A DNA stretch of 64,000 bases from Acidobacteriaceae bacterium (lineage in GTDB: Bacteria; Acidobacteriota; Terriglobia; Terriglobales; Acidobacteriaceae). Below the pieces are notes generated by a model. It saw nothing but the letters and a program-made list of their open reading frames with translations, was not told the DNA's origin and ran no database searches. Below, one piece after another: positions 9,764-18,858 of this stretch. Positions within the stretch are counted from its first letter, which is position 1, and each line of letters starts with the position of its first letter. The position numbers and the translations under genes were made by a program. The stretch covers positions 3,100,001 to 3,164,000 of the forward strand of contig JAPWKE010000003.1 of assembly GCA_028283655.1 (NCBI GenBank), read 5' to 3'.

Positions 9764-11005
9764 ATGACGTCTCTCTCTTCCTCGAAGCCGCTCTCTCTCC
9801 GCGCCGCCGTTGTGCTCGTCACCTCGCTCTTCTTCACCTGGGGCTTCCTCGTTGCGCTCAACGACGTTCTCGTCAGTGCCTTTCGCGCGCTCTTCCATCT
9901 CAGCTATCGAGAGTCAACAGCCGTCCAGCTAACGTTCTACCTCACCTGCTTCGTCATTTCGTTTCCAGCCAGTCGGCTGGTTTCGCGCCTCGGCTACCGC
10001 CACGCGCTGACGGTGAGCCTCGCCATGATGGCCGCCGCCACGCTGCTCTTTGCCCGAGCGTCGACCGCTGCGTCCTTCCAACTCTTCCTCGCAGCGCTCA
10101 GCCTCATGGCCGCAGGCATTGCTGCGCTGCAAACAGCCGCGTCGCCCTACATCTCCCTGCTGGGAGACGCGACCACAGCACCCAGTCGCTACAGCCTCGC
10201 CCTCGCCGTCAACTCGCTCGGCTCCATGCTCGCCCCCATCTTCGGAGCGTGGGCCATTCTTCCGCGAGTCTCCTCCACTGCCGGTTCCCTAGGCTTCCGC
10301 ACGCCGTACCTAGCCATCGGCGCTGGCCTGCTGGCTCTCGTACTCGTCGTAGCCTTTGCCAACCTGCCCGACCTCCGGCCCGTTATCGCCGCAAAGTCTT
10401 CCACCAGCTACCGTGCACTGCTGCGGCAGCACAAGCTGCTCTTCGGCGTTACGGCCATGTTCTTTTACGTCGGCGCAGAGATCGCTATCGGCGGCCTGCT
10501 GATTAACTACCTCTGCCTCAGCACGACACTTGCCACCACGCGCGAGCACGCTGCATTTCTGGCTTCGTTCTACAACGGCGGAGCTATGGTCGGCCGCTTC
10601 GCAGGCTTCCCGCTGCTGCGCCGCATGAACCCACAGCGCGTGCTCACAGTGCTCGCCGCCGCGGCCACCGTCTGCGTCCTGCTCTCCATCGTGACGACCA
10701 GCGCACTCGCGGCCTCGCTTCTGCTCGGCGTTGGCCTGTGCAACTCGCTGATGGTGCCCATCACCGTCACAACGTCACTCGAAGACCTCGGTCCGCTCAT
10801 CGACAAAGGCTCCGGCCTGCTCGTCGCTGCGCTCATCGGCGGAGCCATGATCCCGTACCTGCAAGGCATCTTCGCCGACATGGCCGGACTTCGCGTGTCG
10901 TTCCTCCTGCCAGCACTCTGCTACCTTCCGCTCGTCGCCTTCGGCCTTCGCTACGCTGGACGGCCGCAGCCCATCGCTGCGGCCGGTCCCGTGCTGGAAG
11001 CCTAG
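9764..11005 (+). CDS. MFS sugar permease, fucose:H+ symporter (FucP/GluP) type
   Basis: A 413-residue integral membrane protein with about 12 hydrophobic segments. The N-terminal phrase LFFTWGFLVALND is the signature of the fucose-galactose-glucose:H+ symporter family (FucP, GluP). SRLVSRLGYRHAL is the loop 2-3 region common to MFS proteins. It should bring a monosaccharide, such as fucose, rhamnose, glucose or galactose, across the inner membrane with protons; the substrate is not readable. Transcribed divergently from the secreted hydrolase, with a LacI-type site between them, it is probably co-regulated. It is the only sugar transporter visible, so it is also a candidate L-rhamnose importer for the rha genes at 38-43 kb, which have no linked transporter. 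The stop overlaps the opposing GH31 stop by 4 bases. Confidence 0.85.
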   Translation: MTSLSSSKPLSLRAAVVLVTSLFFTWGFLVALNDVLVSAFRALFHLSYRESTAVQLTFYLTCFVISFPASRLVSRLGYRHALTVSLAMMAAATLLFARASTAASFQLFLAALSLMAAGIAALQTAASPYISLLGDATTAPSRYSLALAVNSLGSMLAPIFGAWAILPRVSSTAGSLGFRTPYLAIGAGLLALVLVVAFANLPDLRPVIAAKSSTSYRALLRQHKLLFGVTAMFFYVGAEIAIGGLLINYLCLSTTLATTREHAAFLASFYNGGAMVGRFAGFPLLRRMNPQRVLTVLAAAATVCVLLSIVTTSALAASLLLGVGLCNSLMVPITVTTSLEDLGPLIDKGSGLLVAALIGGAMIPYLQGIFADMAGLRVSFLLPALCYLPLVAFGLRYAGRPQPIAAAGPVLEA

Positions 11006-13728
11006 CTCTTCGCCGCAGCCGCCAGCGCTGCACGCGCTCTCTTCAAGCGAACCTGATTGTCCGCCTGCTTCTTCTTCTGAGCAGCCGCGTCCTCAGCGTC
11101 CTTCGGCTTCGGAGCGACCTTCCAGTCCTTGTCCTCCTGCACCGCGAACTCTTCCACACCGCGCTGCGCGCTTTGGATCAAGGCAGGCAACGCCTCCACT
11201 TCCTGCAGCGCTCGGTCTGGACGATATCCCATCCGGTCGCCCGTCTGCGAAGCCGCCACCAGATCATTCACCGGCCAGATGTCGTTCATCTGTGCGTAGC
11301 CTCGGCGCAGGTCCACCATCTTTCCGGGGAACCCTTGCAGCAGCGACTCACGTTCCATCAGCGCCGGGTCACGCTCCACGCGAATCGTCACCTCCTTCGA
11401 CGTTGCAAACGAATCCGTCAGCACCACCGTCGTCAGCGTATTGCCCTGGAAGCTCCATCCACGCTCATACAGCGCCGTTACCAGCGGCTGCTTGACGCCG
11501 TTCACCAGCACCGTCGAAGGCGGCCAGCCATCAGGAAGCTCAAGCTGGATCGCCCGCGAGCGCACCATGCCTGCATAGCTCCCCTTCGCCGGATGCACCG
11601 TAATCGTCGTCACCGCACCATCGCGCTGTGCGCTCAACTCTGTCCGGGCAAACGCAGCGTCTTCATAGCCACGACCTTCACTCGAATCCTCATACAGCGA
11701 GTAGCTGGAGCGCTGGTGGTCAGCCAGCGGCGCCACGCGCACAATCAACGGATCAACAGGCTTTTCCCCCACATGCAGCATCGGTGGCTGCATCGGAACG
11801 ATCGCTCCTGCACGCAGAAACACCGGCGTCTGCTCCAGGGAGTACTCACGCTCCACACGCAGCGGCCCCATAAAGTGCTTGCCGCTGCTCTGCTCAATCC
11901 ACTCTCCCGGCGGCAGCCAGAGGCTCTCCTTCGCCAACCCCGTGATGCTGTCTACCGGCGTTGTCACCGGAGCCACGATCACACTCTCGCCAAACAGAAA
12001 CTCATTCGACGCCGTATAAGCTGCGTCCTGCTCAGGCCAGGAGTAGTACAGCGGCCGCAGGAACGCGACACCCGTGTCATACGTCCGGCGCGCCTCCGTG
12101 TAGATGTACGGAATCCACGCCGCTCGCTGACGCAGCGTCTCCTGCATGATGTCGCTGTACGGTTCGGGATACGCCCACACCCGACGCTCGGCCTCCGGGT
12201 TCTTCGTCGTATGCGTACGCAAAATCGGGCTGAACGCGCCAAACTGCAGCCAGCGCAGATACAACTCCGGCTCGATCGCGCCCGGCATGTGCCCGCCAAT
12301 GTCGTGGCTCCAGTACGCATAGCCAACGTTTGCAGCGGTCGCCGTAAAGCTCGGCTGAAACTGCAGCGACTCCCACTTCGAAATCGTGTCGCCGGAGAAG
12401 CCGATCTGGTAGCGGTGGTTGCCCAACCCGCCCCAGCGATGGAAGAGCATCGGCCGCTTTCCTTCGCGCTCCTGATCGGTAAAGTGCAGGTAGTTCAGCC
12501 AGAACGTCGGATCAACACCCGCTGCATCGGTATGCGCCTCCTGCTGCCAGTCCAGCCACCAGAAGTCGATCCCCTGCTTCTCCAGCGGATGATGCAGGAT
12601 GTCGAAGTAGTTCTCGACAAACTTGCGGTTCGTGATCTGGAACGGAACATACTTGCCATCGGTCTGCCCCATAGCCTTGGCCATGGCTGCGTACGGGGCC
12701 TCAAACGTCTGCACGCCCGATGCCGGATGCAGATTCAACGTCGCATGCACACCCTCTTCATGCAGCCGGTCGAGGAACATCTTCGGCTCCGGGAAGAGGT
12801 TCTTGTTCCACGTATAACCCGTCCAGCCCTTGCGATGCCCCGACGCGTCGTTGTCATGGCCACGTACCGCAATGTGCCAGTCCATGTCGATCACCAGCAC
12901 ATCCAGCGGCAGGTTGCGCGAGCGGAAGCCGCTCACCAACTCGTTCAGTTCCTGATCGCTATAAGCCCAGTAGCGCGACCACCACATGCCGAACGCGTAG
13001 CGCGGCGGCAGCGGAATCCGACCTGCCACGCGGACAAAGTCGCCCATCTCCTTCGCATACTCATGCCCGTAGCCAAAGAAGTACCAGTCCACCCGCTTGC
13101 CCGGCATACGCTCGGCAAACCACGGCCACTCGCTCGACATCCCTTTGCTCATCGAGAAGTCCGCCGAATCAAACAGCGGCCGCGCTGAGTCATCCACCAC
13201 GCTCCAGCCATCGCGTGAAAGCAGACCCTGCTCCAGCTTCACATCGTTGCCTTTCACGCCATCGAGTGTTCGCGCCGTGCCCATCAGGTTGCCCGCAGCC
13301 GACATCCCAGGCTTCCACTGCTCGTCTTTGCCCGCCACCGTCAGCGCGATGGAAAGGTTTTCTGCAGTGAACCCCTCCCCAGTACCATCAGGCCGGTAAA
13401 CAAGGCGCAATTTTCCTGTGTCGATTGTCAGCTCTTGGTGCTCGCCCGAGCCCTTCACATGCTGCGTAAACGCCGGTACCGCCAGGTGACGGTTGAGAAA
13501 CGCGAACGATGCGCGATCTTCAAAGCGCCCATCCGCCGCCCACTCCATGCGGACCAGTTGCGGCGTGAGCACGGTGAAGCGAGCATGCTCGAACACTACC
13601 GTAGCCGCACGAGCAGCCACCGGATCGTACTTCTCGGAACTACCCACCGAAGCACTCCCCGCAGGGTGCTGCGCAACCGCTGCCGGCACAACCAGCAGGC
13701 ACAAAAGACAAAGCAGAGGATTTTTCAC
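11002..13728 (-). CDS. Alpha-glycosidase, glycoside hydrolase family 31, secreted
   Basis: The GTG at 13728 has GGAG 5 bases upstream and gives a Sec signal (MKNPLLCLLCLLVVPAAVAQ) on a 908-residue protein. GH31 features are clear: LDVLVIDMDWHI; the nucleophile Asp near residue 393 in FWWLDWQQ; the acid/base Asp near residue 447 in GFSGDTISKW; and SHDIGGHMPG. These retaining enzymes cleave alpha-glucosides or alpha-xylosides. The catalytic barrel spans roughly residues 230-570, between beta-sandwich domains. The C-terminal tail after about 830 is charged and Ala/Lys-rich (DAEDAAAQKKK), with no recognisable domain. With GH35 and GH3 nearby, an alpha-xylosidase role in xyloglucan breakdown is possible but unproven. 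Confidence 0.88.
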   Translation of the reverse strand: MKNPLLCLLCLLVVPAAVAQHPAGSASVGSSEKYDPVAARAATVVFEHARFTVLTPQLVRMEWAADGRFEDRASFAFLNRHLAVPAFTQHVKGSGEHQELTIDTGKLRLVYRPDGTGEGFTAENLSIALTVAGKDEQWKPGMSAAGNLMGTARTLDGVKGNDVKLEQGLLSRDGWSVVDDSARPLFDSADFSMSKGMSSEWPWFAERMPGKRVDWYFFGYGHEYAKEMGDFVRVAGRIPLPPRYAFGMWWSRYWAYSDQELNELVSGFRSRNLPLDVLVIDMDWHIAVRGHDNDASGHRKGWTGYTWNKNLFPEPKMFLDRLHEEGVHATLNLHPASGVQTFEAPYAAMAKAMGQTDGKYVPFQITNRKFVENYFDILHHPLEKQGIDFWWLDWQQEAHTDAAGVDPTFWLNYLHFTDQEREGKRPMLFHRWGGLGNHRYQIGFSGDTISKWESLQFQPSFTATAANVGYAYWSHDIGGHMPGAIEPELYLRWLQFGAFSPILRTHTTKNPEAERRVWAYPEPYSDIMQETLRQRAAWIPYIYTEARRTYDTGVAFLRPLYYSWPEQDAAYTASNEFLFGESVIVAPVTTPVDSITGLAKESLWLPPGEWIEQSSGKHFMGPLRVEREYSLEQTPVFLRAGAIVPMQPPMLHVGEKPVDPLIVRVAPLADHQRSSYSLYEDSSEGRGYEDAAFARTELSAQRDGAVTTITVHPAKGSYAGMVRSRAIQLELPDGWPPSTVLVNGVKQPLVTALYERGWSFQGNTLTTVVLTDSFATSKEVTIRVERDPALMERESLLQGFPGKMVDLRRGYAQMNDIWPVNDLVAASQTGDRMGYRPDRALQEVEALPALIQSAQRGVEEFAVQEDKDWKVAPKPKDAEDAAAQKKKQADNQVRLKRARAALAAAAKS

Positions 13729-13846
13729 AACAACTCCATAAGGAAGCGGGATACACACTCAAACTACCTGCCGCAAGAAGCTGGTTGACTCCCCATGATG
13801 GCAGAAGGTATAAGGTGCTCGCTCGCAAAGTGACTGAACTTCAGCA

Positions 13847-13860
13847 TGGAAACGTTACCA
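13847..13860. promoter_or_regulatory. LacI-type operator upstream of the repeat lipoprotein gene
   Basis: TGGAAACGTTACCA, a palindrome with a CG centre and one mismatch, 91 bases upstream of the ATG at 13951. It lies in the divergent region with the GH31 gene (GTG 13728), so it could control either. Confidence 0.6.
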
Positions 13861-13950
13861 CTTCTCCGTGCCGTTTGGCGATTCCCTGTCTCCTGCGATG
13901 CACATGTCGTGAAGTCCACCGGTCGTGGGCTTCAGAAAGAGTTCGTTCTC

Positions 13951-16900
13951 ATGCGTAAGATCTTCGTGGCTGTTCTGCTCACCGTTGGCTCTCTCCTCCC
14001 GCTCTCTGGCTGCGGGAGTTCCAGCACCGTCACGATCACAGACTCCATCACGCCCTCCGGCACACTCGCGCTCGACGCGGGACAAAGCGTCGCCTTCACC
14101 GCCAAGGTCAACAACGACCCCGCCAACGCGGGCGTCACCTGGCAGTTGCTCGATAGCTCCGGCGGCCAGCTTACCCAGATCACCAAGACCTCTGCGACCT
14201 ACGTCGCGCCTGCCACGCTCACCGCGCAGTACATCACGCTGGTAAACGCCTTTCCCGTCAACGCGCCGCGCTCCTCCGCCACCACGACGATCAACGTCTT
14301 CCCGGCGCTTGCTGCAACCACGCCCACGCTGACAGCCGGCCGCGTCGCCGCCGCGTACACCTACCAGTTCGCCTCCAGCGGAGGCGCCGCGCCCCTCGTG
14401 TGGAAACTTGCCTCCGGCGCTCTGCCCGCCGGGCTCACGCTCTCGGCCTCCGGCCTGCTCTCCGGCATGCCCACGGCCAGCGGAACCTTCACCTTCTCGG
14501 TCAGCGTTACGGACTCCGCCACCACGCCACAAACCATCCAGATCTTCGAAACGCTCAACATCGTCGCCGCGAACCTGGCGATCACCACCGCCACCGTTCC
14601 TGCCGGGCTTACCAGCCAGCCCTACAGCGTCACGCTCACGAGCCAGTACGGCACCGCACCCGTTACCTGGGCGCTCGCCGCTGGCAGCGCACTCCCAGCG
14701 GGACTCACCCTCAGCTCCGCTGGCGTCATCTCCGGCACACCCTCCACCGCTGGCAGCACGATCTTCAGCGTGCAAGCCACCGACTCCAGCACGACGCCGC
14801 TGAAAGCCAGCGCCACCTTCACCATCAACATCTACGCTCCACTCGCCATCACCACAGCATCGCTGCCTGACGGTTCTGTGAAGAACGCATACTCGCAGCA
14901 ACTCACCTCCACAGGCGGACAAGCGCCCGTCACCTGGAGCCTCACCTCCGGCACGCTGCCCGCCGGGCTCACGCTCTCCCCTGCCGGACTCATCTCCGGC
15001 ACACCCACCGCAGCCGTCGCGAGCACTCCACTTACGTTCAAGGCCACAGACGCTTACAGCCCTGCGCAGACCGCCACCGTCAACCTCACACTCAACATCG
15101 TGCTCAGCACGCTCGCCATCACCACAACCACGGTCCCCAGCGGCACAACAGGCCACGCCTACAGCACGCAGCTTACCTCCACCGGCGGCAACGCACCCAT
15201 CACCTGGTCGCTCGCTACAGGCTCCACCCTGCCCGCAGGCCTCACGCTCTCCAGCACCGGCCTGCTCTCGGGCTCGCCCACAGCGGTCAGCACAACCACC
15301 TTCACCGTGCAGGCCACAGACACCACACCGGCCACCGTCACGCAAACCTACACGCTCAAAGTTGTCGCCGCTTCGCTGCTGCAGATCGACACGGCCTCAC
15401 TACCCGCTGGCAACATCGGCAGCCCGTACAGCACCACGCTTGTGGCCTCGCTCGGCACAACGCCGTATACGTGGACAGTCTTCTCCGGCGCTCTACCCAG
15501 CGGCTACACACTGTCCTCTGCGGGCGTCCTCTCTGGAACCACCTTCATCGGCGGCACCTACAACGTCACCTTCTCCGTGGCTGACAGCACCGGTGCAAGC
15601 GTCACCAAAGCCTTTACGCTCACCATCGGCAGCACGCTCTCCGGCGGCACCGCGAACGGCCTGCTCAAGGGCAGCTACGCTCTGCTCATCACCGGTCGCA
15701 CAGCCCCCGCCACCGTCGGCGACGGCAAGTCCTACGGCCGTGGCACACTCGGCAGCTTCACCGCAGACGGCAACGGCAACCTCTCCGGCATCGCGGACGT
15801 CAACGACGGCCCTACTGGCGTGCAAACCGCGCAGGCTCTCACCGGAACGTACGCAGTGAACACCGACGGACGCGGCCTGCTCTCCATCACCCTCGGCACG
15901 CAGAGCTCGGTCTACGCCGTCGCGCTCTCCAGCCAGGTCAGCGGTATCGCGCAGTACGCCGCCTTCACCGGCTTCGACAACTCCACCGGCACTGGTCTGC
16001 AAAGCAGCGGCTACGCCCTCGCGCAAACCACCTCCACCTTCGCCGCCAGCACCGTGAAGAACACCTTCGTCTTCGGCCTCTCGGGCGAATCGGCTTGCTC
16101 CACCTGTGCCACCGCGGTGAAGTACGGTCCTATCGCCGCTGCTGGCCTCCTCACCGCAGACGGAGTCTCCACCATCAGCTCAGGCACAGAAGACATCTCC
16201 GCCTACGGTGGAGGAACCAGCAACTACAGCAGCCTCGGCATCACCGGCACCTTCACCTCGCCTTCCACTACCACGGGACGCGGCACGTTGAAGCTCACCT
16301 ACACCGGCACACAGATCGGCGGCGCGCCCACCAACTACACCTACATCATCGTCAACGCCAGCCAACTCCTTCTGCTCTCCAACGACACGCACACCACGTC
16401 CGCGTTGCTCTCCGGAGAAGCCCGTCTGCAGCAGATCAGCTCCTACACTTCGGCCAACGCCTTCCCTCTGCTCTCCGTCGGCTATGAAACGCAAGCTGCA
16501 GGTGGCGATGGAGCCACAACCTACCCCGGCACCTCCAACGCCATCCTCTCCGCGCTCAACTACACCTCCGCCGGCGTTGGAACGCTGCTTGTCGATGCCA
16601 ACCACGCCGGAACCGTTACCCTCTCGCAAACCAAGTCCCTCAGCTTCACCACCGGCACAACCGGCCGCAACGTCTTCAACGTCACCGGAGCTGTCGCGCA
16701 AACCGTTTATCTCTACGCGCAGGGTTCGGGCTTCGGCATCGACCTCTCGACAGCCACGACCTACCCCGCGCTCATCCACTACGAACCGCAGGTACCCAAC
16801 ACCACGGCGCAGATGCCGCTGCTCTCCGGCACCTTCGCCTTCGGCACACCGTTCGTTCCCGTACTTGCAACCCTCGACTCCGGTCTTTCGACATGGAGCT

Positions 16901-17157
16901 TCTACTCCGGCGGAGTCAACGCGCAGGTCCTCGGCAAACTCTCCACCACCACCGACGTCAGCACGCCCTCAGGTTCGCTGACGCAGGCCCAGACCGCCAG
17001 CGATACCTACGCCGAAGACAGCACCGGTCGCCTGGTGATCGCCGACAGCACCAGCGCCACAACCGCTGTCGCATACGGCATCAGCGGAACCCGCAGCGTG
17101 AGCCTCCCAACCTCCACCACCAACACGACTCCGGTCATCACCGTCTTCCAGAAGTAG
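13951..17157 (+). CDS. Surface lipoprotein with five putative Ig (He_PIG) repeats
   Basis: I placed the start at ATG 13951, because the protein then begins MRKIFVAVLLTVGSLLPLSGCGSS, a lipoprotein signal with lipobox LSGC. An in-frame ATG at 13846 lies on the upstream operator and would add 35 residues before the signal. The N-terminal half contains a bacterial Ig-like segment (about 30-115), then five repeats of about 90 residues carrying LPAGLTLS-x-x-G-x-(L/I)SG-x-P. The second half is made of blocks such as LKGSYALLITG and FTADGNGNLSG, a beta-rich pattern common in acidobacterial exported proteins. No catalytic motif is seen. It is probably an adhesion or glycan-display protein of the outer membrane. 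Its gene ends in a strong terminator. 1068 residues. Confidence 0.8.
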   Translation: MRKIFVAVLLTVGSLLPLSGCGSSSTVTITDSITPSGTLALDAGQSVAFTAKVNNDPANAGVTWQLLDSSGGQLTQITKTSATYVAPATLTAQYITLVNAFPVNAPRSSATTTINVFPALAATTPTLTAGRVAAAYTYQFASSGGAAPLVWKLASGALPAGLTLSASGLLSGMPTASGTFTFSVSVTDSATTPQTIQIFETLNIVAANLAITTATVPAGLTSQPYSVTLTSQYGTAPVTWALAAGSALPAGLTLSSAGVISGTPSTAGSTIFSVQATDSSTTPLKASATFTINIYAPLAITTASLPDGSVKNAYSQQLTSTGGQAPVTWSLTSGTLPAGLTLSPAGLISGTPTAAVASTPLTFKATDAYSPAQTATVNLTLNIVLSTLAITTTTVPSGTTGHAYSTQLTSTGGNAPITWSLATGSTLPAGLTLSSTGLLSGSPTAVSTTTFTVQATDTTPATVTQTYTLKVVAASLLQIDTASLPAGNIGSPYSTTLVASLGTTPYTWTVFSGALPSGYTLSSAGVLSGTTFIGGTYNVTFSVADSTGASVTKAFTLTIGSTLSGGTANGLLKGSYALLITGRTAPATVGDGKSYGRGTLGSFTADGNGNLSGIADVNDGPTGVQTAQALTGTYAVNTDGRGLLSITLGTQSSVYAVALSSQVSGIAQYAAFTGFDNSTGTGLQSSGYALAQTTSTFAASTVKNTFVFGLSGESACSTCATAVKYGPIAAAGLLTADGVSTISSGTEDISAYGGGTSNYSSLGITGTFTSPSTTTGRGTLKLTYTGTQIGGAPTNYTYIIVNASQLLLLSNDTHTTSALLSGEARLQQISSYTSANAFPLLSVGYETQAAGGDGATTYPGTSNAILSALNYTSAGVGTLLVDANHAGTVTLSQTKSLSFTTGTTGRNVFNVTGAVAQTVYLYAQGSGFGIDLSTATTYPALIHYEPQVPNTTAQMPLLSGTFAFGTPFVPVLATLDSGLSTWSFYSGGVNAQVLGKLSTTTDVSTPSGSLTQAQTASDTYAEDSTGRLVIADSTSATTAVAYGISGTRSVSLPTSTTNTTPVITVFQK
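14400..15610 (+). repeat. Five tandem He_PIG-type coding repeats
   Basis: Within the lipoprotein gene, the motif LPAGLTLS (last copy LPSGYTLS) recurs at about 14420, 14691, 14956, 15229 and 15490, a period of about 265-273 bases (about 90 residues). Each copy continues with SG-x-P and ends in a V-x-(A/V)TD or VAD strand. Copies are diverged at DNA level, so this is an old protein-domain array rather than recent tandem duplication. Confidence 0.8.
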
Positions 17158-17165
17158 TCCTCAGG

Positions 17166-17207
17166 AAGGAAGGCCCGCTCTGCGATCGCAGAGCGGGCCT
17201 TCCTTTT
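17166..17207. terminator. Bidirectional terminator between lipoprotein and polygalacturonase genes
   Basis: AAGGAAGGCCCGCTCTGC pairs perfectly with GCAGAGCGGGCCTTCCTT across a GATC loop (stem 17166-17205). TTTT follows on the plus strand, and the leading AAGGAA gives TTCCTT on the minus strand. It lies between the convergent stops at 17157 and 17224. Confidence 0.92.
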
Positions 17208-17223
17208 GCCTTCGGTAGAAGAT

Positions 17224-18858
17224 CTACTGAACCTTTACCGCTTCGGCCTTCGCACCCTGGACAAGCGCCGCAACCTTCGCAGCGCGGCTCACTTCATTGC
17301 CGAACAGCGCAATCTCTGACGAAGCCTCACCAGCTACCTCGACAAACACCGCCGTCCCCTTTGGAGCACGCGTCCCCGACACCGAGGCTTCCTGCGTGCT
17401 CCGCAAGCGAATCAACGGCTCACCCTCCGAGGGGGCCTGCGCTGTAATCTGGCGCAACTCCAACGCCTGCACATCGTCCGTTGCAATCACCGGACGCGCA
17501 TCCGCCTGCGACGAGTGGAACGTCACATCGCTGATCGAGATGCCACGCGCGTGCCGCACATACACTCCCGAAGCTGGTAGACGACCAAACATCCTCGCCT
17601 CCGGATAGAACTCGCGCTGCTCTGGCGGCGTCGCGTGGGCCCACGCACGTTCGCCCTTCTCCACCGAATGAATTGTCACATCGCGCACCGAAACATTCTC
17701 TACCGGCATCCCCGGCACGCCCATGATCGAACTCGTTAGCAACGCGCCACTCGCTTCGATCCCACGGATCTTGATGTCCCGCACAAAGCTCTCATGTCCC
17801 TTCGTGCGCTCACCAAGCCGTATAAACAGCGGCGTACGCACATTCTCCATGCGGATATTCGAGATCACCACGCCTTGCAGCGATCCGCCATCGACCATCT
17901 CCAATGCCACGCCCGCGATCACGCGTTCGTTCAGCGGCGAAGACGCCTCGTTGTAGATCACCGAGTTCGAAAAAGTAATGTTCTCAATACGGCCATGCGT
18001 CGCCGTTCCCACCTTGAAGCCGTTACAGCACGTCGTGAGCACACAATTCGTCACCGTAACATTCTTCGTCGGCAACAGCTCGCCATAAGGGTTTTCGCTC
18101 TTGAGGCAGATCGCATCATCGCCCGTCGCGATATCGCAGTCGGAGATGAACACATTGCGGCTCGCCGTAATGTCCATCCCATCCGTATTCGGCGCATAGA
18201 TCGGGTTGCGCACGCGCACGCCACGAATCCAAACTGACTCACACGCCACCGGACGCATCGTCCAACTCGGCGCATTCGCCAGCGTCACGCCCTCCACCCG
18301 CACATTGCGGCATCGTGCGAACTCCAGCATCGGCGCAGGACGCCTGGGCGTCGCCGCCTCATAATCCCACGCGATCACATCGCCCCACATATCTTCCGGC
18401 TTCGGCGCAGGACGCCCCTTCTTATGCCAGAAGAACGAGCCGTTGCCATCAATTGTCCCCGCCCCTTCCACCGCAATGTTCTCTGCGTCGAGGGCAAAAA
18501 TCAGGTGACGCCCATTCGCATCGCCTTCTTCCGGTGGCCCCGGATGATACGCATAATCGTCCACGCGCGAACTCCCCAGCAGCTTCGCTCCAGCCTCCAC
18601 CCGCAGCGTGACGTTGCTGCGTAGCTGCAGACCTCCGCTCAGATAAACGCCGGGCCCCAGCACCACAACACCGCCACCCGCCTCATGCGCGCGATCAATC
18701 GCCCTCTGCAGCGCGGTCGTATTCAATGTGCGTCCATCGCCAACAGCGCCCTCGCTTGCAGCGACAAAGAGCCTGCTTTGCGCAGAGGCAGCCAGCGTTG
18801 ATGCTCCCGCCACTCCTGACAGCGCAAGAAACCGCCGCCGATTCATCTCCGTGCTCAC
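17224..18858 (-). CDS. Polygalacturonase, glycoside hydrolase family 28, Tat-exported
   Basis: The GTG at 18858 overlaps the upstream stop (GTGA), with AAGGGGAG just before it. It gives 544 residues starting MSTEMNRRRFLALSGVAGAS, a twin-arginine signal. GH28 inverting hydrolases cleave alpha-1,4-galacturonan or alternating rhamnogalacturonan. The catalytic aspartates are visible: Asp226 in NTDGMD, and Asp247 and Asp248 in GDDAICLKS; His288 lies in GTATHG. The right-handed beta-helix repeats between them (NVTVTNCVLTTCCNG, then ISNIRMENV) fit the fold. It is the last gene of a six-gene operon and is separated from the convergent lipoprotein gene by a terminator. Galacturonic acid and rhamnose release would supply the rha/lut pathway 20 kb away; that link is an inference. 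Confidence 0.92.
   Translation of the reverse strand: MSTEMNRRRFLALSGVAGASTLAASAQSRLFVAASEGAVGDGRTLNTTALQRAIDRAHEAGGGVVVLGPGVYLSGGLQLRSNVTLRVEAGAKLLGSSRVDDYAYHPGPPEEGDANGRHLIFALDAENIAVEGAGTIDGNGSFFWHKKGRPAPKPEDMWGDVIAWDYEAATPRRPAPMLEFARCRNVRVEGVTLANAPSWTMRPVACESVWIRGVRVRNPIYAPNTDGMDITASRNVFISDCDIATGDDAICLKSENPYGELLPTKNVTVTNCVLTTCCNGFKVGTATHGRIENITFSNSVIYNEASSPLNERVIAGVALEMVDGGSLQGVVISNIRMENVRTPLFIRLGERTKGHESFVRDIKIRGIEASGALLTSSIMGVPGMPVENVSVRDVTIHSVEKGERAWAHATPPEQREFYPEARMFGRLPASGVYVRHARGISISDVTFHSSQADARPVIATDDVQALELRQITAQAPSEGEPLIRLRSTQEASVSGTRAPKGTAVFVEVAGEASSEIALFGNEVSRAAKVAALVQGAKAEAVKVQ

Noticed and set aside
10738-13188. 816-residue plus-strand open frame spanning the MFS end and GH31 gene
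   Set aside because: Arg/His/Pro/Leu-rich shadow with no domain logic; crosses two well-supported genes.
13349-13362. TGGAAAGGTTTTCT, another imperfect palindrome
   Set aside because: Right half is mismatched, and it lies more than 350 bases inside the GH31 coding region.
13846-13950. In-frame ATG extension of the He_PIG lipoprotein
   Set aside because: The extension lies on the operator and would precede a perfect lipoprotein signal.
14400-15610. Repeat array as a CRISPR or recent tandem duplication
   Set aside because: The repeats are in frame, diverged at DNA level and encode a known Ig-like pattern.
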